NCBI GenBank assembly: GCA_018873225.1
Contig: JAEILZ010000001.1
Coordinates: 3,844,001 to 3,908,000 of the forward strand
Length of the DNA: 64,000 nt
Reading direction: 5' to 3'
DNA from: [Phialemoniopsis] sp. UDSM-2020
Taxonomy: Eukaryota; Ascomycota; Sordariomycetes; Thyridiales; Thyridiaceae
Position 1 is the first letter of the stretch. Each line of letters begins with the position of its first letter. Position numbers and translations under genes: made by a program. Below, piece after piece: positions 11,901-24,124 of the stretch. The notes beneath the pieces are model-generated. The model had not been told where the DNA came from and made no database searches. It worked only from the letters and a program-made list of their open reading frames with translations.

Positions 11901-13227
11901 GTTTGAGGAATACACTTGGTCGAGTTTCAAAGTGTTTTTTGATGTACGGTGCAGACGCCGTCTCCTAGTTGACAATTATGAGGAGGTCAAAGATCTCAAA
12001 CAATATACAGCCACGTTAAAGACTCTATAGTACTTATGTCATATTGGACACTATTAATCGGGAAAAACTCACCTTAGCTTGTGGTCAGCGCCTAGTCAAG
12101 TCGGTGCCTACTATCCTGAGCTTGGCCCCAACAGTCCTAGCGGGTAGAAGGAGCGCATATCCTGTCAGAAGCTTGAGTTGTGGGCTTCTAGCTTGTTTGA
12201 TGCCTCTACCTTCTAGAAATCTTACTATACAGCTGACTATAATATTGCACTCCGCGTTGGGGGCTCCTTTCTCCGCATCACGTAATACCCATGGATCTGC
12301 TACCGGAGAAGCAATAGGGTGCTTCCGCGGTGTAGCTCTCTGGGGTGACCTCACCGGAGAGGCTCTTCAATTTCATAAGTGTCGATAATAGAAGACACCT
12401 CAACGACTATACACCCTCACCTGAGACCGAGTCCGAGGCTCCACCCCGGACTACCCATTCAGGGGGCCCCCTTCAGTCTCAGCCACTATGGGACCTAGTA
12501 GATCTGCTCACAGCCAACGTTCCGTGTTGACACTCCGTGGTCGTCGGTATGCTCAATAGGGATGGCGAGTGTTTCTTATTGCGTGCCACTAGGTGCTCGT
12601 GCCGGATTATGACTTGTTCATGCTGAGCACAGGGTACCGCGTAAGGGTTGCCCCATTGATCTCTCTCTTTCACTGGGCTGCTACACCCATTGATCCAACC
12701 ATCAGTTACGAAGCCGAGCGGCCGCCCCATATTGTGCATGCTTTCTCTATCGCGCTTAGCGGTCGGGACCGGGGCGCGGCGTGTTCCCCACTAGTGTTGG
12801 CCGCCAGCTCCGGCCCCGGAGCCGGTCTCTAGGACCCACTTTCCCGATCGGGCGCCGGAGCCCGTTCATCCGCCCTCCCAGGGCTCGGCGGGCAAGCTTG
12901 ATCGCGAAAAAGCCTACAAAAGCAGTATTTCTAGCCATCGTTCCTTAGGCAAAATCGATGGAGCCCCTGCTTCTGGTGGAATTCAGCCAATGTCTTCATT
13001 TTCCGGGCTTGCACTATTGAAAAAGAGGTAGGCTAGCCGGAGCTACGCAGTAGTGACGGCGACGCCCCCGCCGCCGTTCCCGGATGAATTCGGTGGCCCT
13101 TCCGTTAGAAGTCGTACGAAGTGGCTATAACATTGCGCCAATCTCCAGACCAAACTACAATTGCGTCCTATTCGCATTTGCATAGAATTTCTATTCAGTT
13201 GTTGCCCAAGCTATTGCTCAAGCTTGC
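8936..13227. other. Gene-poor 4.3 kb region with possible decayed coding traces
   Basis: No complete gene can be supported here, in contrast to the dense right half of the window. Two places look coding-like but broken. On the minus strand a 65-codon frame at 11835-11638 begins MASTTTQTLSAGFSVPTLFN and ends in a stop. Further on, at about 11122-11054, a TAG-preceded stretch reads MPMYKYVVKREPTEARDER then stop, like a terminal exon. No splice path joining them was found. From about 12.0 to 13.1 kb the sequence changes character (short frames on the plus strand such as RRHLNDYTPSPETESEAP) and could be remnant repeat or gene debris. A GA-rich run lies near 10175-10195. No terminal repeats or target-site duplications were recognised. 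Confidence 0.35.
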
Positions 13228-14683
13228 ATGATGAAAGTTCTCTGGCTTCTTTTGGCCGCGGCCAACAACCTGGCACTTGCTACGCCGCACCACAAACGTG
13301 CCAAGTGCAGTGATATCAGAGATGCCCCAATCACCCGGGACGGCCCTACTCTTCTGCTCGACGGCAAGCCGTGGAAAGCCGTTGGACCTAATGTGTACTG
13401 GCTAGGCTTGGATGAGAACGTCACGCCGCCGGCCGGGGAGCCGTATTATGCGCCCTTGAAGGCAAGCTACCCAACGAAGGGCCGCATCACGGAGGCCATG
13501 GCAGTGGTCAAAGCCATGGGCGGCACGAGCATCCGCGCACATACCCTTGGAGTCAGCACCGGCAATCCTCTCAGCGTGATGCCCGAGTTGGGCAAGGTGA
13601 ATGAAAAGGCGTTTGAGTCTATTGACTGGGCAGTGTATCAGGCAAGGGAGTTTGGTCTGAGACTTCTCGTGCCCCTGACTGACAACTATGTAAAGATCAC
13701 ATCACTTGCTCCGTGAATAGAATGAACCAGGTTCAAAGCACTGACGTATCTTGCAGGACTACTATCACGGTGGCAAATACAACTTTCTCCGTTGGGCGGG
13801 ATTTGACCTCACGCAGACAAAGGATGCCAACAACCCACGGATTCAGCAGTTTTACACAAACCAGAGCATCGTGGCTTCATTCAAGGACTACATCGAGAAG
13901 CTGGTTACCCACGTGAACCCATATACAAACCTGACGTACGCTGAGGACCCAACCATATGGGCCTATGAGACGGGTAATGAGCTGCTCGGTGCCGTCTGGG
14001 GTGACATGGACTCGCCAGCGGCCTGGGTCGCGGACATCGCCAAATTTGTCAAGACCCTGACCCCGAAGAAGCTGTTCATGGACGGCACATACGGGGTCAA
14101 CAAGACACACCTGGGGATCGAGGAGGTGGATGTCTTTTCAAACCACTACTACCCAGTCAGTCTGGAGAAGCTGCGGTCTGATCTTGATTTGGGTAGGTAG
14201 ATCATCGCGTAGTCCTTGACGATTCACATGCACATAGGCTAACACTACGCAGTGGCTTCTGTGAACAAGCCATACTTCGCCGGAGAGTACGGATGGACTC
14301 CGCCCACGAGCGGCAGTGACCCTCTGCCGGCCTTCTTCAAGGAGCTCGAGACCAGCAAGTATGTTGCGGGCGACGCGTTCTGGAGCCTGTTCGGACGAAA
14401 TGTTCCGAACTGCAACGTGAGTCTAAATGGCAAATGCTGTTTGATTTGTCCTTGTCTTACTCACAAAATACATGGGAAACAGGAATTCGTGCAACATGCC
14501 GACGGCTTCACGCTACAGTACGGCAATCCAGCAAACTCGGCGGCGATCAACAGTCGCATCAAGTTGATCCGCAAGCATTTCATGAAGGAGAGCCAAGGGG
14601 TGGATATCGATGCAAATGCGGAACTGCCGGTAGTGCCGTGTCCGGCATCCGCTCCGGGCGCAGCAGAAGCGCCTCGAGATTAG
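13228..14683 (+). CDS. Secreted glycoside hydrolase family 5 (mannanase-like)
   Basis: Four exons: 13228-13689, 13757-14192, 14253-14416 and 14483-14683, with introns of 67, 60 and 66 bp, giving 420 aa. The N-terminus MMKVLWLLLAAANNLALA is a signal peptide, so the enzyme is secreted. The core is a GH5 TIM barrel: FLRWAGFDL, then WAYETGNELLG with the predicted acid/base Glu229, and FAGEYGW with the predicted nucleophile Glu311. Relatives cleave beta-mannans or related beta-glycans outside the cell. The YETGNE wording differs from classic GH5_7 mannanases, so the subfamily is left open. There is no carbohydrate-binding module. The gene stands alone between two long non-coding stretches, consistent with an accessory, environment-facing enzyme. 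Confidence 0.88.
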
Positions 14684-16431
14684 GACGTGCGGGACTTCGG
14701 CGACTCATGTGCCATCACATATCACTTGTGATATTCTTGTTCGTCAGAGGCGTCGTCACCGTTCCATGACACGCGCAAATTCAGATCTTTTGAAATGAAC
14801 ATTTTGATTGTTACGGAGTTGAAAGCACGCGAGTGTCCATACTAAACGTGTCGTTGGAATGGAGAGCGCGCGCGGGATACGGAGTAATTGACCATTGGCA
14901 TGTTAGCTAGAGCCATAAGCTTAATTCGGGTAGAAGCCGATACAGCAAAGGCATTTGGTTAACCTGTTCGACTCAAATCTACTTCGTACACAGAGCTGTA
15001 GGTGCTATGTCTGCTTAGGTCAACATGCATGGGCAGTTCCGACACGTGTTTGTAGCCCGGCTGCCTCAGATCACTTGCTCGGACTACCATCGATATTGTG
15101 TATCTTGACTGACATTTATTCGTTGCCCAGAAGGCGCCAGTATCTATATGTAATACCTAGTGACTGGCTCGGACTGAGGCGGAACAATCCTGGCATTCCC
15201 GTGACTTCGCTCTTGAACAAATTGCATAAGTCCATAGCATTGGGAAATATGTCATAATTTCCAGATGACAAAGGTCAACCTTGAGGCATGGAGACATTCT
15301 TTGTGATGCTTTGATGGCTTTGTGTTGGTCGAGGCCCGTGGATCCACACTTCCAGGTCTGTCCGTGCACGGCCCTCTCCATCTGGCCACCGTTCCTGGTT
15401 CCTGGCGCTAGGCTGTTTTAGAGTGCCTACCCCTGAACGAACCACCTGGTGCGTCGCTTGTCTTTCAACCGTCCATTGTTTCGAATGCTCACGGGTGCCG
15501 TTTTTGCGAAACATTGAAGACTAGTGAGCCAATCGACATGGAGAGAGTGGCGGATAGACGCTTCTTTCGTTTCTTTTGCTGCTCGGATCTACTCCGAAGC
15601 ATACCAAGTACCTAATTATTACATTCGTTTTTTCAAAGCACTCAAACCATATCATATCTGCTCAGTAAAGCAGCATTCGGATAGGCTATCCCTCCCCTTG
15701 CCCCCCAGCAAGCAAACTGTCGAGATAACCTCTTGCGCCACGCAAATCCGCCCCATAGCCAAGATGATGTGGAACAGGGAGCTATTCGATTGGAGATGGA
15801 GATGAAGTCCCAAAATGTTCAAATTAGGCTGCATGCCGGCCGCTCCAGTCCTCTTTCTGCAGTGATCTCCCGTGGAACGATTCGTTAGCATTTCACGAGG
15901 CCTGCCCGTAATGTTGCAGTGCGTATCGCCAAAGATTAAAGTAAAATTACCTGTGGTCCATAAATTCGCCGTTTGTCTGCAATCTGCAAGGGTACGCGCC
16001 AGCGGGCTAAACTGCAAACTGATTGATGGGCCAGGCTCCCCTGCATGCCGTGGCCTATTGAGGGATGTGATTCGGCTTACGGAAGTTCTGATGGAGTCTG
16101 GGCTGGTGGATCAAGGGGTCGTGGGGTCGTGGGTGGCTTCACGCTTGTCGCGCGTCGCTCAATCAGAGCCTCGTTCCTGACGCCCACACCAAACCCGTCT
16201 TGCCCGCCGTGCCCGCCCAGCCCAGCAAATCACCATCCCTGTGCTCACCTGGACCTCCTCTCCTCCTTTGCTCTTGCAGAGACACACTCCCATTCCATCC
16301 CTGGCTTGCCCAGTTTAAACCCATTTGGGACACACGACAGGGCTCCCGGTAGCTCGCCTGTCTGCAATGGCACCTCGCCTCCCTGTCCTGCTCTCCTCCT
16401 CCACGCTCAATCTCTTTTCCCTTCCCTAGCC
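14684..16431. other. Intergenic, GH5 to coiled-coil gene
   Basis: About 1.7 kb without a supportable gene. The last 300 bases (about 16180-16430) are strongly C/T-rich on the plus strand, a common look for fungal promoters and 5' leaders; this serves the coiled-coil gene that follows. Confidence 0.45.
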
Positions 16432-16479
16432 ATGGCTCTGCAACCCCAGAAATTGTCCTTTGTCTTTACGAGGCAGTAG
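16432..16479 (+). promoter_or_regulatory. Candidate upstream ORF (15 codons) in 5' leader
   Basis: A short reading frame MALQPQKLSFVFTRQ followed by TAG starts in a good context (gccATGG) at the end of the C/T-rich promoter zone, 178 bases before the main ATG of the coiled-coil gene. If transcribed it could lower main-frame translation. Whether the transcript includes it is not known. Confidence 0.35.
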
Positions 16480-16657
16480 TCGGCCTGATTATTGGCTTCT
16501 AACGTTGCCGCCAAGGCATGAGGTCCAATTGACCCTGTTGAGTTCTGCGTCTTTTGCCAACAAGCCCAGTGGAAAAGGGAAAGCAACCTTTCTCCTCCCA
16601 CACTCGCATATCCAGAAAGGGAAGAAGATCCTCCAACGGAATTCATTCATTAATATC

Positions 16658-19600
16658 ATGGCTGCCCTCGAGCCTCGTCCCGCGAGGGGTCACCACCCCT
16701 CCGACTCTCAGATATCTGATACCTCCAACGCTTCATCTGAGCCTGTCCCTGGTACGATACCCCATTCGGCCAGACCACCACCACTCTCCTTCGCCCAGAA
16801 ACAAAACGACCAGTCCACAGCCACCGGGTTCACCTACCCACTGCCGAGCCCAAGAAGCGGGAGATCTCAGAGTCTTGCCGCACAGAGTAGCCCGACCTTC
16901 GCGCCTGCACCCATCAAGCGGAAGCCGCTGTCTGCCACCGCCTCGCCATTGGCCGTCAGCTATACCACCGGCAGTCACCTCGACATCCTCTACGACCTTC
17001 CCCGTCCGGACCAGCGCTTCTCTCGCTCCTTTTCAGTCGACAGCCCGACTCTCTACGAGTTCCCGGAGCGGACTGCCTCTCTGACCGCCACGGCCAAGGA
17101 CCAACCACTGGTTCAGGCCATCTCCTCGTATGTCACATCTCCTTTTGTCTCCTGCCTCGACCCTCATTTCGTCTGGGTAAAAGCCCAGCACGCCCTCGAA
17201 ATTGGCCGCTAATGAGCATATTTGTCACGAACCAATAGACTACGGCCTGTCTCACAAGACTCTGTCTACTCATTATTAGAGTCAGAGGTGGACGTTGACG
17301 CGGGTGACATAGAGTCACGAAACATTCCTGACGAGGACCCTGCAGCTCCTCAAACGAGCCCGTCCGACACATCATCCGAGCATGAGGACCTAATCGCGGC
17401 TTACGACGTCACTCCCACACCCTCTGAGGATCTGCCTACCGCTCTGATCAACGCGGCTGACCCGGTGTCGCCCGTTAATGATAATATTAATACTAATCCT
17501 ATCATGTCTCTCGCTGTCCGCAAGAACTCACCACCACACCTGAGTCTTGGACAAATCGAACCTACCAACGAACAAACCACGCCCACACGCTCTTCGGACA
17601 AAGCAGACGTACACAAACCCCTTCCAAAGTCACCCGCCTCATCAAAACTAGGAACCTTCTTTGGCTGGGGAACATCGTCGCCATCCAACACGGAGTTTTC
17701 AGACAAAGGATTTTCCCCGCTCCCGTCACCTTTCTCTTCACGACAAACTGCCACCTACACAGATGACTCTACAGTATCTGGACGAGGACCCCTTTCATCT
17801 AGAACCGATGTCACAGAAAGCAACCCACTCGACTATTGTGAAGCATATCTACAGACACCACCAGCAGTTACACCAACGCCGCCTCCTGTTCAAATCGAAG
17901 AGATGGAGGACGAGTTGAAGGCCATCAGCGCCGAGCTGGCCGCGTCCATCCGGCGCGAGATGGACCTCGAAGACCTCGTCGACCGATTACAGGCCGAGGT
18001 CAACAACCCCCAAGCCCCTGGAAAAAGAAGCAGTGATTACTTTTCCGATTCCGGGTATAGCTCTGCCAAGTTTAGCGAATATGATGCTAGCAAAGAAGAA
18101 ATCGCCCAGATCCAGCGGAGATCTGAGCAAGAAAAGGCCTCGATTAGGCTAGAGCTGACGGACAAGCTCTCTGATGAGCGCTCTAGGAGGAAGCTCCTTG
18201 ATCAACAAATCAAGGAGCTTTCAGAGAAGGCGTCTCACCTGGACCTGGCTCAGATGAGGAGCCAGGATGCCTCTGGAAGAATCAAGGACCTCGAGAACAA
18301 CTGCGAGGTCTTGCGCCGGAGGTTGTCAGAGGAGAGGCAGGTCAAGGATAACTTCGAAGACCTCTTGTCCGCCCTGAGAGGGGAGCTCGAGAACGCATCT
18401 AATGAGCGAGATAATCTACGAGACGAGATTGTGCCCCAGCTGCGGGCCCGCGTGGAGGGCCTTGAGCAGCAATCCACCGAGCACACCAAGTTGGCCTACG
18501 AGTCAACCAAGATGCAGCAAGAGCTGCAATCTCTAAAGACCGAGAACACAACCCTGAAGAACAGCCGCCCGGAGCCTAACCGTCGTTCTCTGGGCCGGTC
18601 CAAGTCTAACTCGATCACCGCCCCACCCGCATTCAAGCTCCAGCAACCCCCTCTGTCGCGGTCTAACACGGTCAAGGGTCAGACTGAGTCGAGAGAATCT
18701 CTTGTTGAGCGCCTCAAAGATGTCGAGGCTCAACGCGATGCCCTCCACAACGCCCTGAAGAACCTGCTCGACAGGCAAGAGTTCCAGAACCGCGAGAACG
18801 ACAAGAAGATCAAGGTCCTTGAGGTGGAGCGAGATCGTCTGCTGTCCAGCTCTCCCCGCAAGGCTGGCTACGAGAAAGAGGTCTCGAACCTGCGAGTTGA
18901 GATCAGTGTTCTCCGACGTAGAGCCGAAGAAGCCATTGAACAGAAATGGCAGGTCGAGAAGGGCCTCGGTGGGCTCAAGATGGATCTCGACCGTGCTGAG
19001 CAAGAGATTGCTGGCCTCCGGGCGCTTCTGAAAGAGAAAGACATCTTGATCCCTGCGGCCCTACCCCGCTCATCGAGCTCTTCCTACGGCAGCACTGATG
19101 GCTCCTCCGACCCCGTCACCTCGAACTCCTTAACTCAGGCCTACGAGGATCTGCAAAAGGCATACGCCGAGGCATTGGAGCGCATCAAGGCTCTTGAGCT
19201 TGGTTCAACCACGAGCGCCTCTCAGGATGAGAAGACCAAGCTCGCCATGGAGCGCCTCGAGCAATCATTGGCTGCGTCTGTATCCGAGCGTGATCTTTCT
19301 CGCGATGAGGCGAGCGCCTACAAGGACCAAGTTGAGGGTCTGCAGGCTTCAGAGAAGAGGCATCTTGAGACCGAGCAGGACCTGGCCTCGCAGCTGGAGG
19401 AGTCTGCTCGTCGGGTTGAGGAGCTTGCGCAGCAGGTCCGCAACCAGCTCGCAACCAATGCCGACCTTCGCACCCGTCTCAACGAGACCGTCGCCCGTGG
19501 AGAAGCCGCGCAGAAGACGAGCAAGGAGCGCATCGCCGCTATGCAGGTCCGCCTCAAGACGCTGGAGGACCAGCTGGTCGCGACCCAGACCGCTGCCGAG

Positions 19601-20077
19601 GAGCGCGTCAGCCGCCACGAGGAGGAGCTCTCCTCCATCAAAGACGCTCACAGCACACAGCTGCAGCGCCTTCGCGATAGCTCGGGCGGCCTCCGCTCTC
19701 CGCGTCAATTCGCGCCCAAGTCGCCCCTCTCGCCGCTCTTCGCCAACGGTGCCAAGTCTCCTCGCCTGCTTAGCCCGAGACCCAGCCCGCGTCGGTCGAA
19801 CACGAGCCCCGTCGGCGAGGTCGCCATGGAAGAGCTCGGCCAGGTCGAGAAGCTACGCGCACGCGTTGCGGAGCTCGAGATGGCACTCACTGGTGCCGAT
19901 GCCGAGATGCAGGAGGTCGTTGGCCGGATGAACACGGCCCAGATCGAGGTGATGCGCCTACAGGAGGAGCGCGAGGACGCCGTTCGCGAGACCCGGAGGC
20001 TGCAGAGACAGCTCGAGGAGGAGAAGGTCAAGGCCTTCGAGCAGCGTTTCAAGAGCTTGACTGGCAACGTCGCTTAA
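16658..20077 (+). CDS. Large coiled-coil protein (fungal M-repeat type)
   Basis: Two exons, 16658-17127 and 17239-20077, with a 111-bp intron (17128-17238, GTATGT...ATAG); 1102 aa. Residues 1 to about 380 are disordered and Ser/Pro/Thr-rich, with the short conserved-looking piece SHLDILYDLPRPDQRFSRSF around residues 108-127. From about 385 to the end, heptad-rich sequence forms long coiled coils (for example LEDLVDRLQAEV and LRARVAELEMALTGADAEM), broken by Ser-rich linkers such as NRRSLGRSKSNSI. The C-terminus ends in a final coil closing with RFKSLTGNVA. Related proteins are, from memory, labelled M protein repeat or kinetoplast-associated-like, labels that only reflect coiled coil. It is likely a cytoskeletal or cortical scaffold; the exact role is unknown. 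Phosphorylation-prone linkers are abundant. Confidence 0.85.
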
Positions 20078-21701
20078 AGCAACGTCCATATATCACTACC
20101 ACCTGAAGATTGTATGACCTGACGACGACCAAGTTTGTACTCGTCCTATTTCCTTTTTCCTCTACGGCATTTACACACGGGTTACTCCCACTCAGGGGAG
20201 CACAAAAGACAGACGAGCGGCAAAGAAAAAAGCCGCGAACAAGATCGACTTGTCGGAAGCATTGGGACAGGCGCAATTACACAAGCTATCTGGAATTTGT
20301 TTTCCCAGTCACGCGCAACTCGGCCGCAAGACATGGATATTTGTCGCGCCGTTGCCATTTCTGCTTAATGTTTTCCTTTTAAACCCTTAACTTTTACATT
20401 TGTATAGTACGAGGCTGTACTTCAGCTACTTTTCTCGGATTGTTCTTGTATTATACACCTTGGGAGAAGACGACCTCTTCCGTAGTAGATAGATAGTCTG
20501 AGATGAGTCTGGCTTTCCAGATCATCTCCATTGGTATGTAGGATTATGCTTGCCATCTGGTCTAATGGTGACATCCAAGATCAAACAATCATACCTCGTC
20601 CTGCATATCGAATCGTCATTCATTGCATCTGCTCGCTTCTTGGGACCATCGACGGCACAGGGAGCTATCTCTGTTCTGTGTCTTGTGCTGACTTTGCAAC
20701 CCCCACACCCATTTCCCCATCATCCCGCATCCTTTTTTCGTGGTCGAGGGTCGCATATCGTCCTGCTCAGCTGGGACCAATCACGATGCCCGGAGCTCCT
20801 TATCTCTAACCACCCTTGTTCATGCGTGGGAGATCTTCACGCGCCGTCGCATTCAGCTATCTCTTGCTTACGAAAGGTAGGGAGGCTTTGTTTTCGAAGA
20901 GGGCATGGCAACCTCCTTCCTGCACCAATTCTCGACAGGGCAGAGCTCAGCCCTCACAGTACCTGGGATTTCCTCAGTGATCCCCACGCGTGCCGAAAGA
21001 ACCAGGGATCAGGGGGGATTCTCCAAGACCAGCTTCCTGTGCTGTCCGCGGCAACGAAACCGTGCATGGGCGATGCGACTATAACTCTGCTCGTAATACT
21101 GCTTCGACTCTTGTTATCTATGCCTTACATAGCTTTATCACGCACACTGCTAGCTCCAACCTTCTATCGGTGGCTTGGTGGCTTGTGACAGCCGCCTCCG
21201 TCAACCTCGGGGGGTCGACTGGAGAACTGATAAGCCTCCCCTTGTCAGTCCACACACCCCAGCATGGGCAGGAGGCCATCTTGCTTTTTCTTTCTTCCTT
21301 CCATCACGCCGTAATAGGGGGGTGTTCTGTAACATAAGATAGGTGTGCATCAGGTCGTTAGCCCCCATCGGCTGATGGCCCTCGGTGCGAGGGCTTGGGT
21401 CCCTCTTGACCCTCAGCCCGCCCCCCCGGGGCAGCCGTTATCTACAGCCACTCGACTGCCTGGCCGTTTGTGCCGTTGAAGAGGAGGCGTCTGACATATA
21501 ACGCTTCATTGCCCTGCATAAGCCGTGTTTGACCTTGCGTTCTGTGAAAACATAGTCACGCATGTATGATGAACCGTCGATCTGTTGTTCTTGAGTTTCT
21601 CGAGAACCTTGGTCCAATGTGAATAGCCTCGTCAACTCAAGGCTGTAAACAATTGACACCCTCAAGAAGGGCTTCTGCCAACTCGGCCACAACGGGACAC
21701 A
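20078..21701. other. Intergenic, 5' flank of the ammonium transporter
   Basis: About 1.6 kb with no supported gene; open frames of 70-210 codons lack family features. It holds the 3' UTR of the coiled-coil gene at the left and a promoter with many GATA-factor sites (separate entry) at the right. Confidence 0.5.
20487..21443. promoter_or_regulatory. GATA-factor (AreA/NIT2-type) site cluster upstream of ammonium transporter
   Basis: Nine HGATAR-type hexamers lie in the 1.2 kb before the transporter ATG: AGATAG at 20487 and 20491 (overlapping) and 21337; TGATAA at 21228; and on the other strand (TTATCT or CTATCT) at 20665, 20800, 20857, 21114 and 21438. Random sequence of equal base content would give about three to four. 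Ammonium permeases in ascomycetes are known targets of the nitrogen GATA activators AreA/NIT2, so nitrogen-catabolite control is the expected reading. Binding itself is inference. Confidence 0.5.
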
Positions 21702-23464
21702 ATGGTGGTCATTGACGGAGTTGATCTCGACCAGTACTATGTGGCCAAGATCCCATACAATGGCACGATTGCCACAGGCGGCGACTCGTTGAACGAGGAC
21801 CTGAACGTCTGGTATGAGGTGAGCACCTGACTGCTTCACACTTTGCACAGCTCGAGACCGGTGTATCTGACATTCGTTGCTCCCCAGACCGGCGACATCG
21901 CGTGGATGATTGTAGCTACAGCCCTTGTGCTACTCATGATACCAGGAGTAGGGTAAGAAACACCAGACCCTCTGACCAGTCATTTTACTCATTCACAACT
22001 CACCTGTACTCACATCAATACAACATGCAGCTTCTTCTACTCGGGCCTGGCCCGCCGCAAGTCCGCCCTGTCCCTCATATGGCTCTCGGTCATGTCCACC
22101 GCCGTCACGACCTTCCAGTGGTTCTTCTGGGGCTACTCGCTGACCTTTTCCCACACGGCCGGCTCCTTCATCGGCGACCTCGCCAACTTTGGCTTCCGCA
22201 ACGTCCTCGCCCAGCCGTCGGTCGGCTCGTCGCGCATCCCGGACCTGCTCTTCGCCGTCTACCAGGGCATGTTCTCGGCCATCACCGTCGCCCTCGCCAC
22301 GGGCGCCACGGCCGAGCGCGGGCGCATGCTGCCCTGCGTCATCTTCATGTTCGTCTGGGCGACCGTCATCTACGACCCCATCGCGTGCTGGACGTGGAAC
22401 CCGAGCGGCTGGAGCAACAAGATGGGCGGGCTGGATTTTGCCGGCGGCACGCCCGTGCACATCTCCTCGGGCTCGGCGGCGCTGGCCTACTCGATGATGC
22501 TGGGCAAGCGGCGCGGCCACGGCACGCACGAGCTCAACTACCGGCCCCACAACGTCGCGCACATCGTCGTCGGGACCGTGTTCCTCTGGGTCGGCTGGTT
22601 CGGGTTCAACGCCGGGTCGGCGCTGGCGGCCAACATGCGCGCCATCCTGGCCGCCGTCGTGACGAACCTGGCCGCGTGCATGGGCGGCATCACCTGGTGC
22701 GTGCTCGACTATCGCCTGGAGAAGAAGTGGTCGACCGTCGGGTTCTGCTCGGGCGTCGTGGCTGGCCTGGTCGCCATCACCCCTGGTTCAGGTAAGACAG
22801 AACATTCCATCCCCTCACACACGCACACACACCCTCGACGTCAGGCATTCGCTTTTGGATTTGACTCCGGCTAACGCAAGAACGTCTAGGATACGTCCCC
22901 GTCTGGGCCGCCGTGCCCTACGGCGTTCTGGGCGCCGCGTGCGCCAACTACGCGACCAAGCTCAAGTTCCTGCTCCGCATCGACGACGCCCTCGACATTT
23001 TTGCCGTGCACGCCATCGGCGGCCTCGTCGGCAACATCTGCACGGCCTTCTTCGCGGCCGACTACATCGCGCACCTCGACGGCGTGACGACCATCAAGGG
23101 CGGCTGGCTCAACGGACACTGGGTGCAGCTGGGCTACCAGCTCGCCGACTCGTTCTCGGGCGGGTGCTACTCGTTCGCGGGGACGACGCTCATCCTGTTC
23201 CTCATGAACATGATCCCCGGCCTGCGCCTGCGCGCGCGCGAGGAGGCCGAGATCGCGGGCGTCGATGACGCCGAGATTGGCGAGTTTGCGTACGACTACG
23301 TCGAGGTGACGAGGGAGGTGCTCAATGGGGAGGAGGCGGCGACCGTCATGGACAGCAACTCGTTTGTGTCGAGGGACACGGCGAGGTTCGGCGGCATGGC
23401 CGAGAAGGATAGTATCCCGCTCAGGGACGTGAGGATGTATGCTGGGCAGCCGTCACATCAGTAA
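21702..23464 (+). CDS. Ammonium transporter, Mep/Amt family
   Basis: Four exons: 21702-21818, 21888-21952, 22031-22791 and 22890-23464; introns of 69, 78 and 98 bp; 505 aa. It is a plasma-membrane ammonium permease with about eleven transmembrane helices. Family landmarks are GFFYSGLARRKSALS in helix 1, TGATAERGRM, DPIACWTWNPSGW, and the twin pore histidines in DFAGGTPVHISSGSAAL and DIFAVHAIGGLVGN. The cytosolic tail has the EFAYDYVEVTREV segment, typical of the regulatory C-terminus of fungal Mep proteins. The length matches the family. The short extracellular N-terminus carries an NGT glycosylation sequon. A CA-rich run sits inside intron 3. GATA sites upstream point to nitrogen regulation. 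The Mep1, 2 or 3 type cannot be told from sequence alone. Confidence 0.95.
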
Positions 23465-24124
23465 AGGGGAGGGAAAGGTCTTGATTTCCATGCTGTCGGC
23501 TTGGGAGCACAAAAAGCAGCAACTGAGGGAATTGGTCAGTTTGTCATATGTATCATTAACTGTTGTACATCTCGAACCTGTCACCAAGGGGGTGGCGTTG
23601 TGCTTGCTTCAATGAGTAATCCAGTAAGGGAGGTCTTGTGGAAACAGGTCGCTCAGTCTCAGAGTCCATACACAGTCAAAAGCACTGATATATAATCCTT
23701 TCATCATCTTCACCTGACCAAGTTGAAAAGAAATGATGAATGAAAGGCAACTATTCATCAATATTGTTGTGAATATCCATCACATGGATAAAAACTGCCA
23801 AGGCCTAAATTTAGGCACCGGTAGAAGCTTAGTCCACTGGAGCTACCCCGCGAGATGTTGACGCCTGGGCCAGAATCCACTATAGATCCACTAATGCACG
23901 CCATTCATGATTCGGAGATCGGGCGCGCTCAGATCTTTTGTCACGTCAACTTCACTTTCACGAAAGTGAATAAACACCTCAGCTTGAAGACATCCTATCA
24001 AATCGCTCCACTGCAGGCAGCGGCTGGTGGATAATACTGCAAAATGAGTTTCTTCTCACAAACTCGACTCATGCACCCCATCATCTTCTCTCCTCTCCAG
24101 TCAACACTGAGGTAGCGAGACACC
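23465..24124. other. Intergenic, transporter to polymerase X gene
   Basis: A 660-bp stretch holding the transporter 3' UTR and the promoter of the next gene. A near-palindromic TTTCACGAAAGTGAA lies around 23955-23970, of unknown meaning. No gene is seen. Confidence 0.4.

Noticed and set aside
20550..21188. 212-codon open frame upstream of the ammonium transporter
   Set aside because: Composition is unlike a known protein, no motif or splice signal is seen, and it lies in the GATA-rich promoter.
21902..23268. Arg/His/Pro-rich open frames across the ammonium transporter
   Set aside because: These are shadows of the GC-rich transporter exons; the transporter frame has all family motifs.
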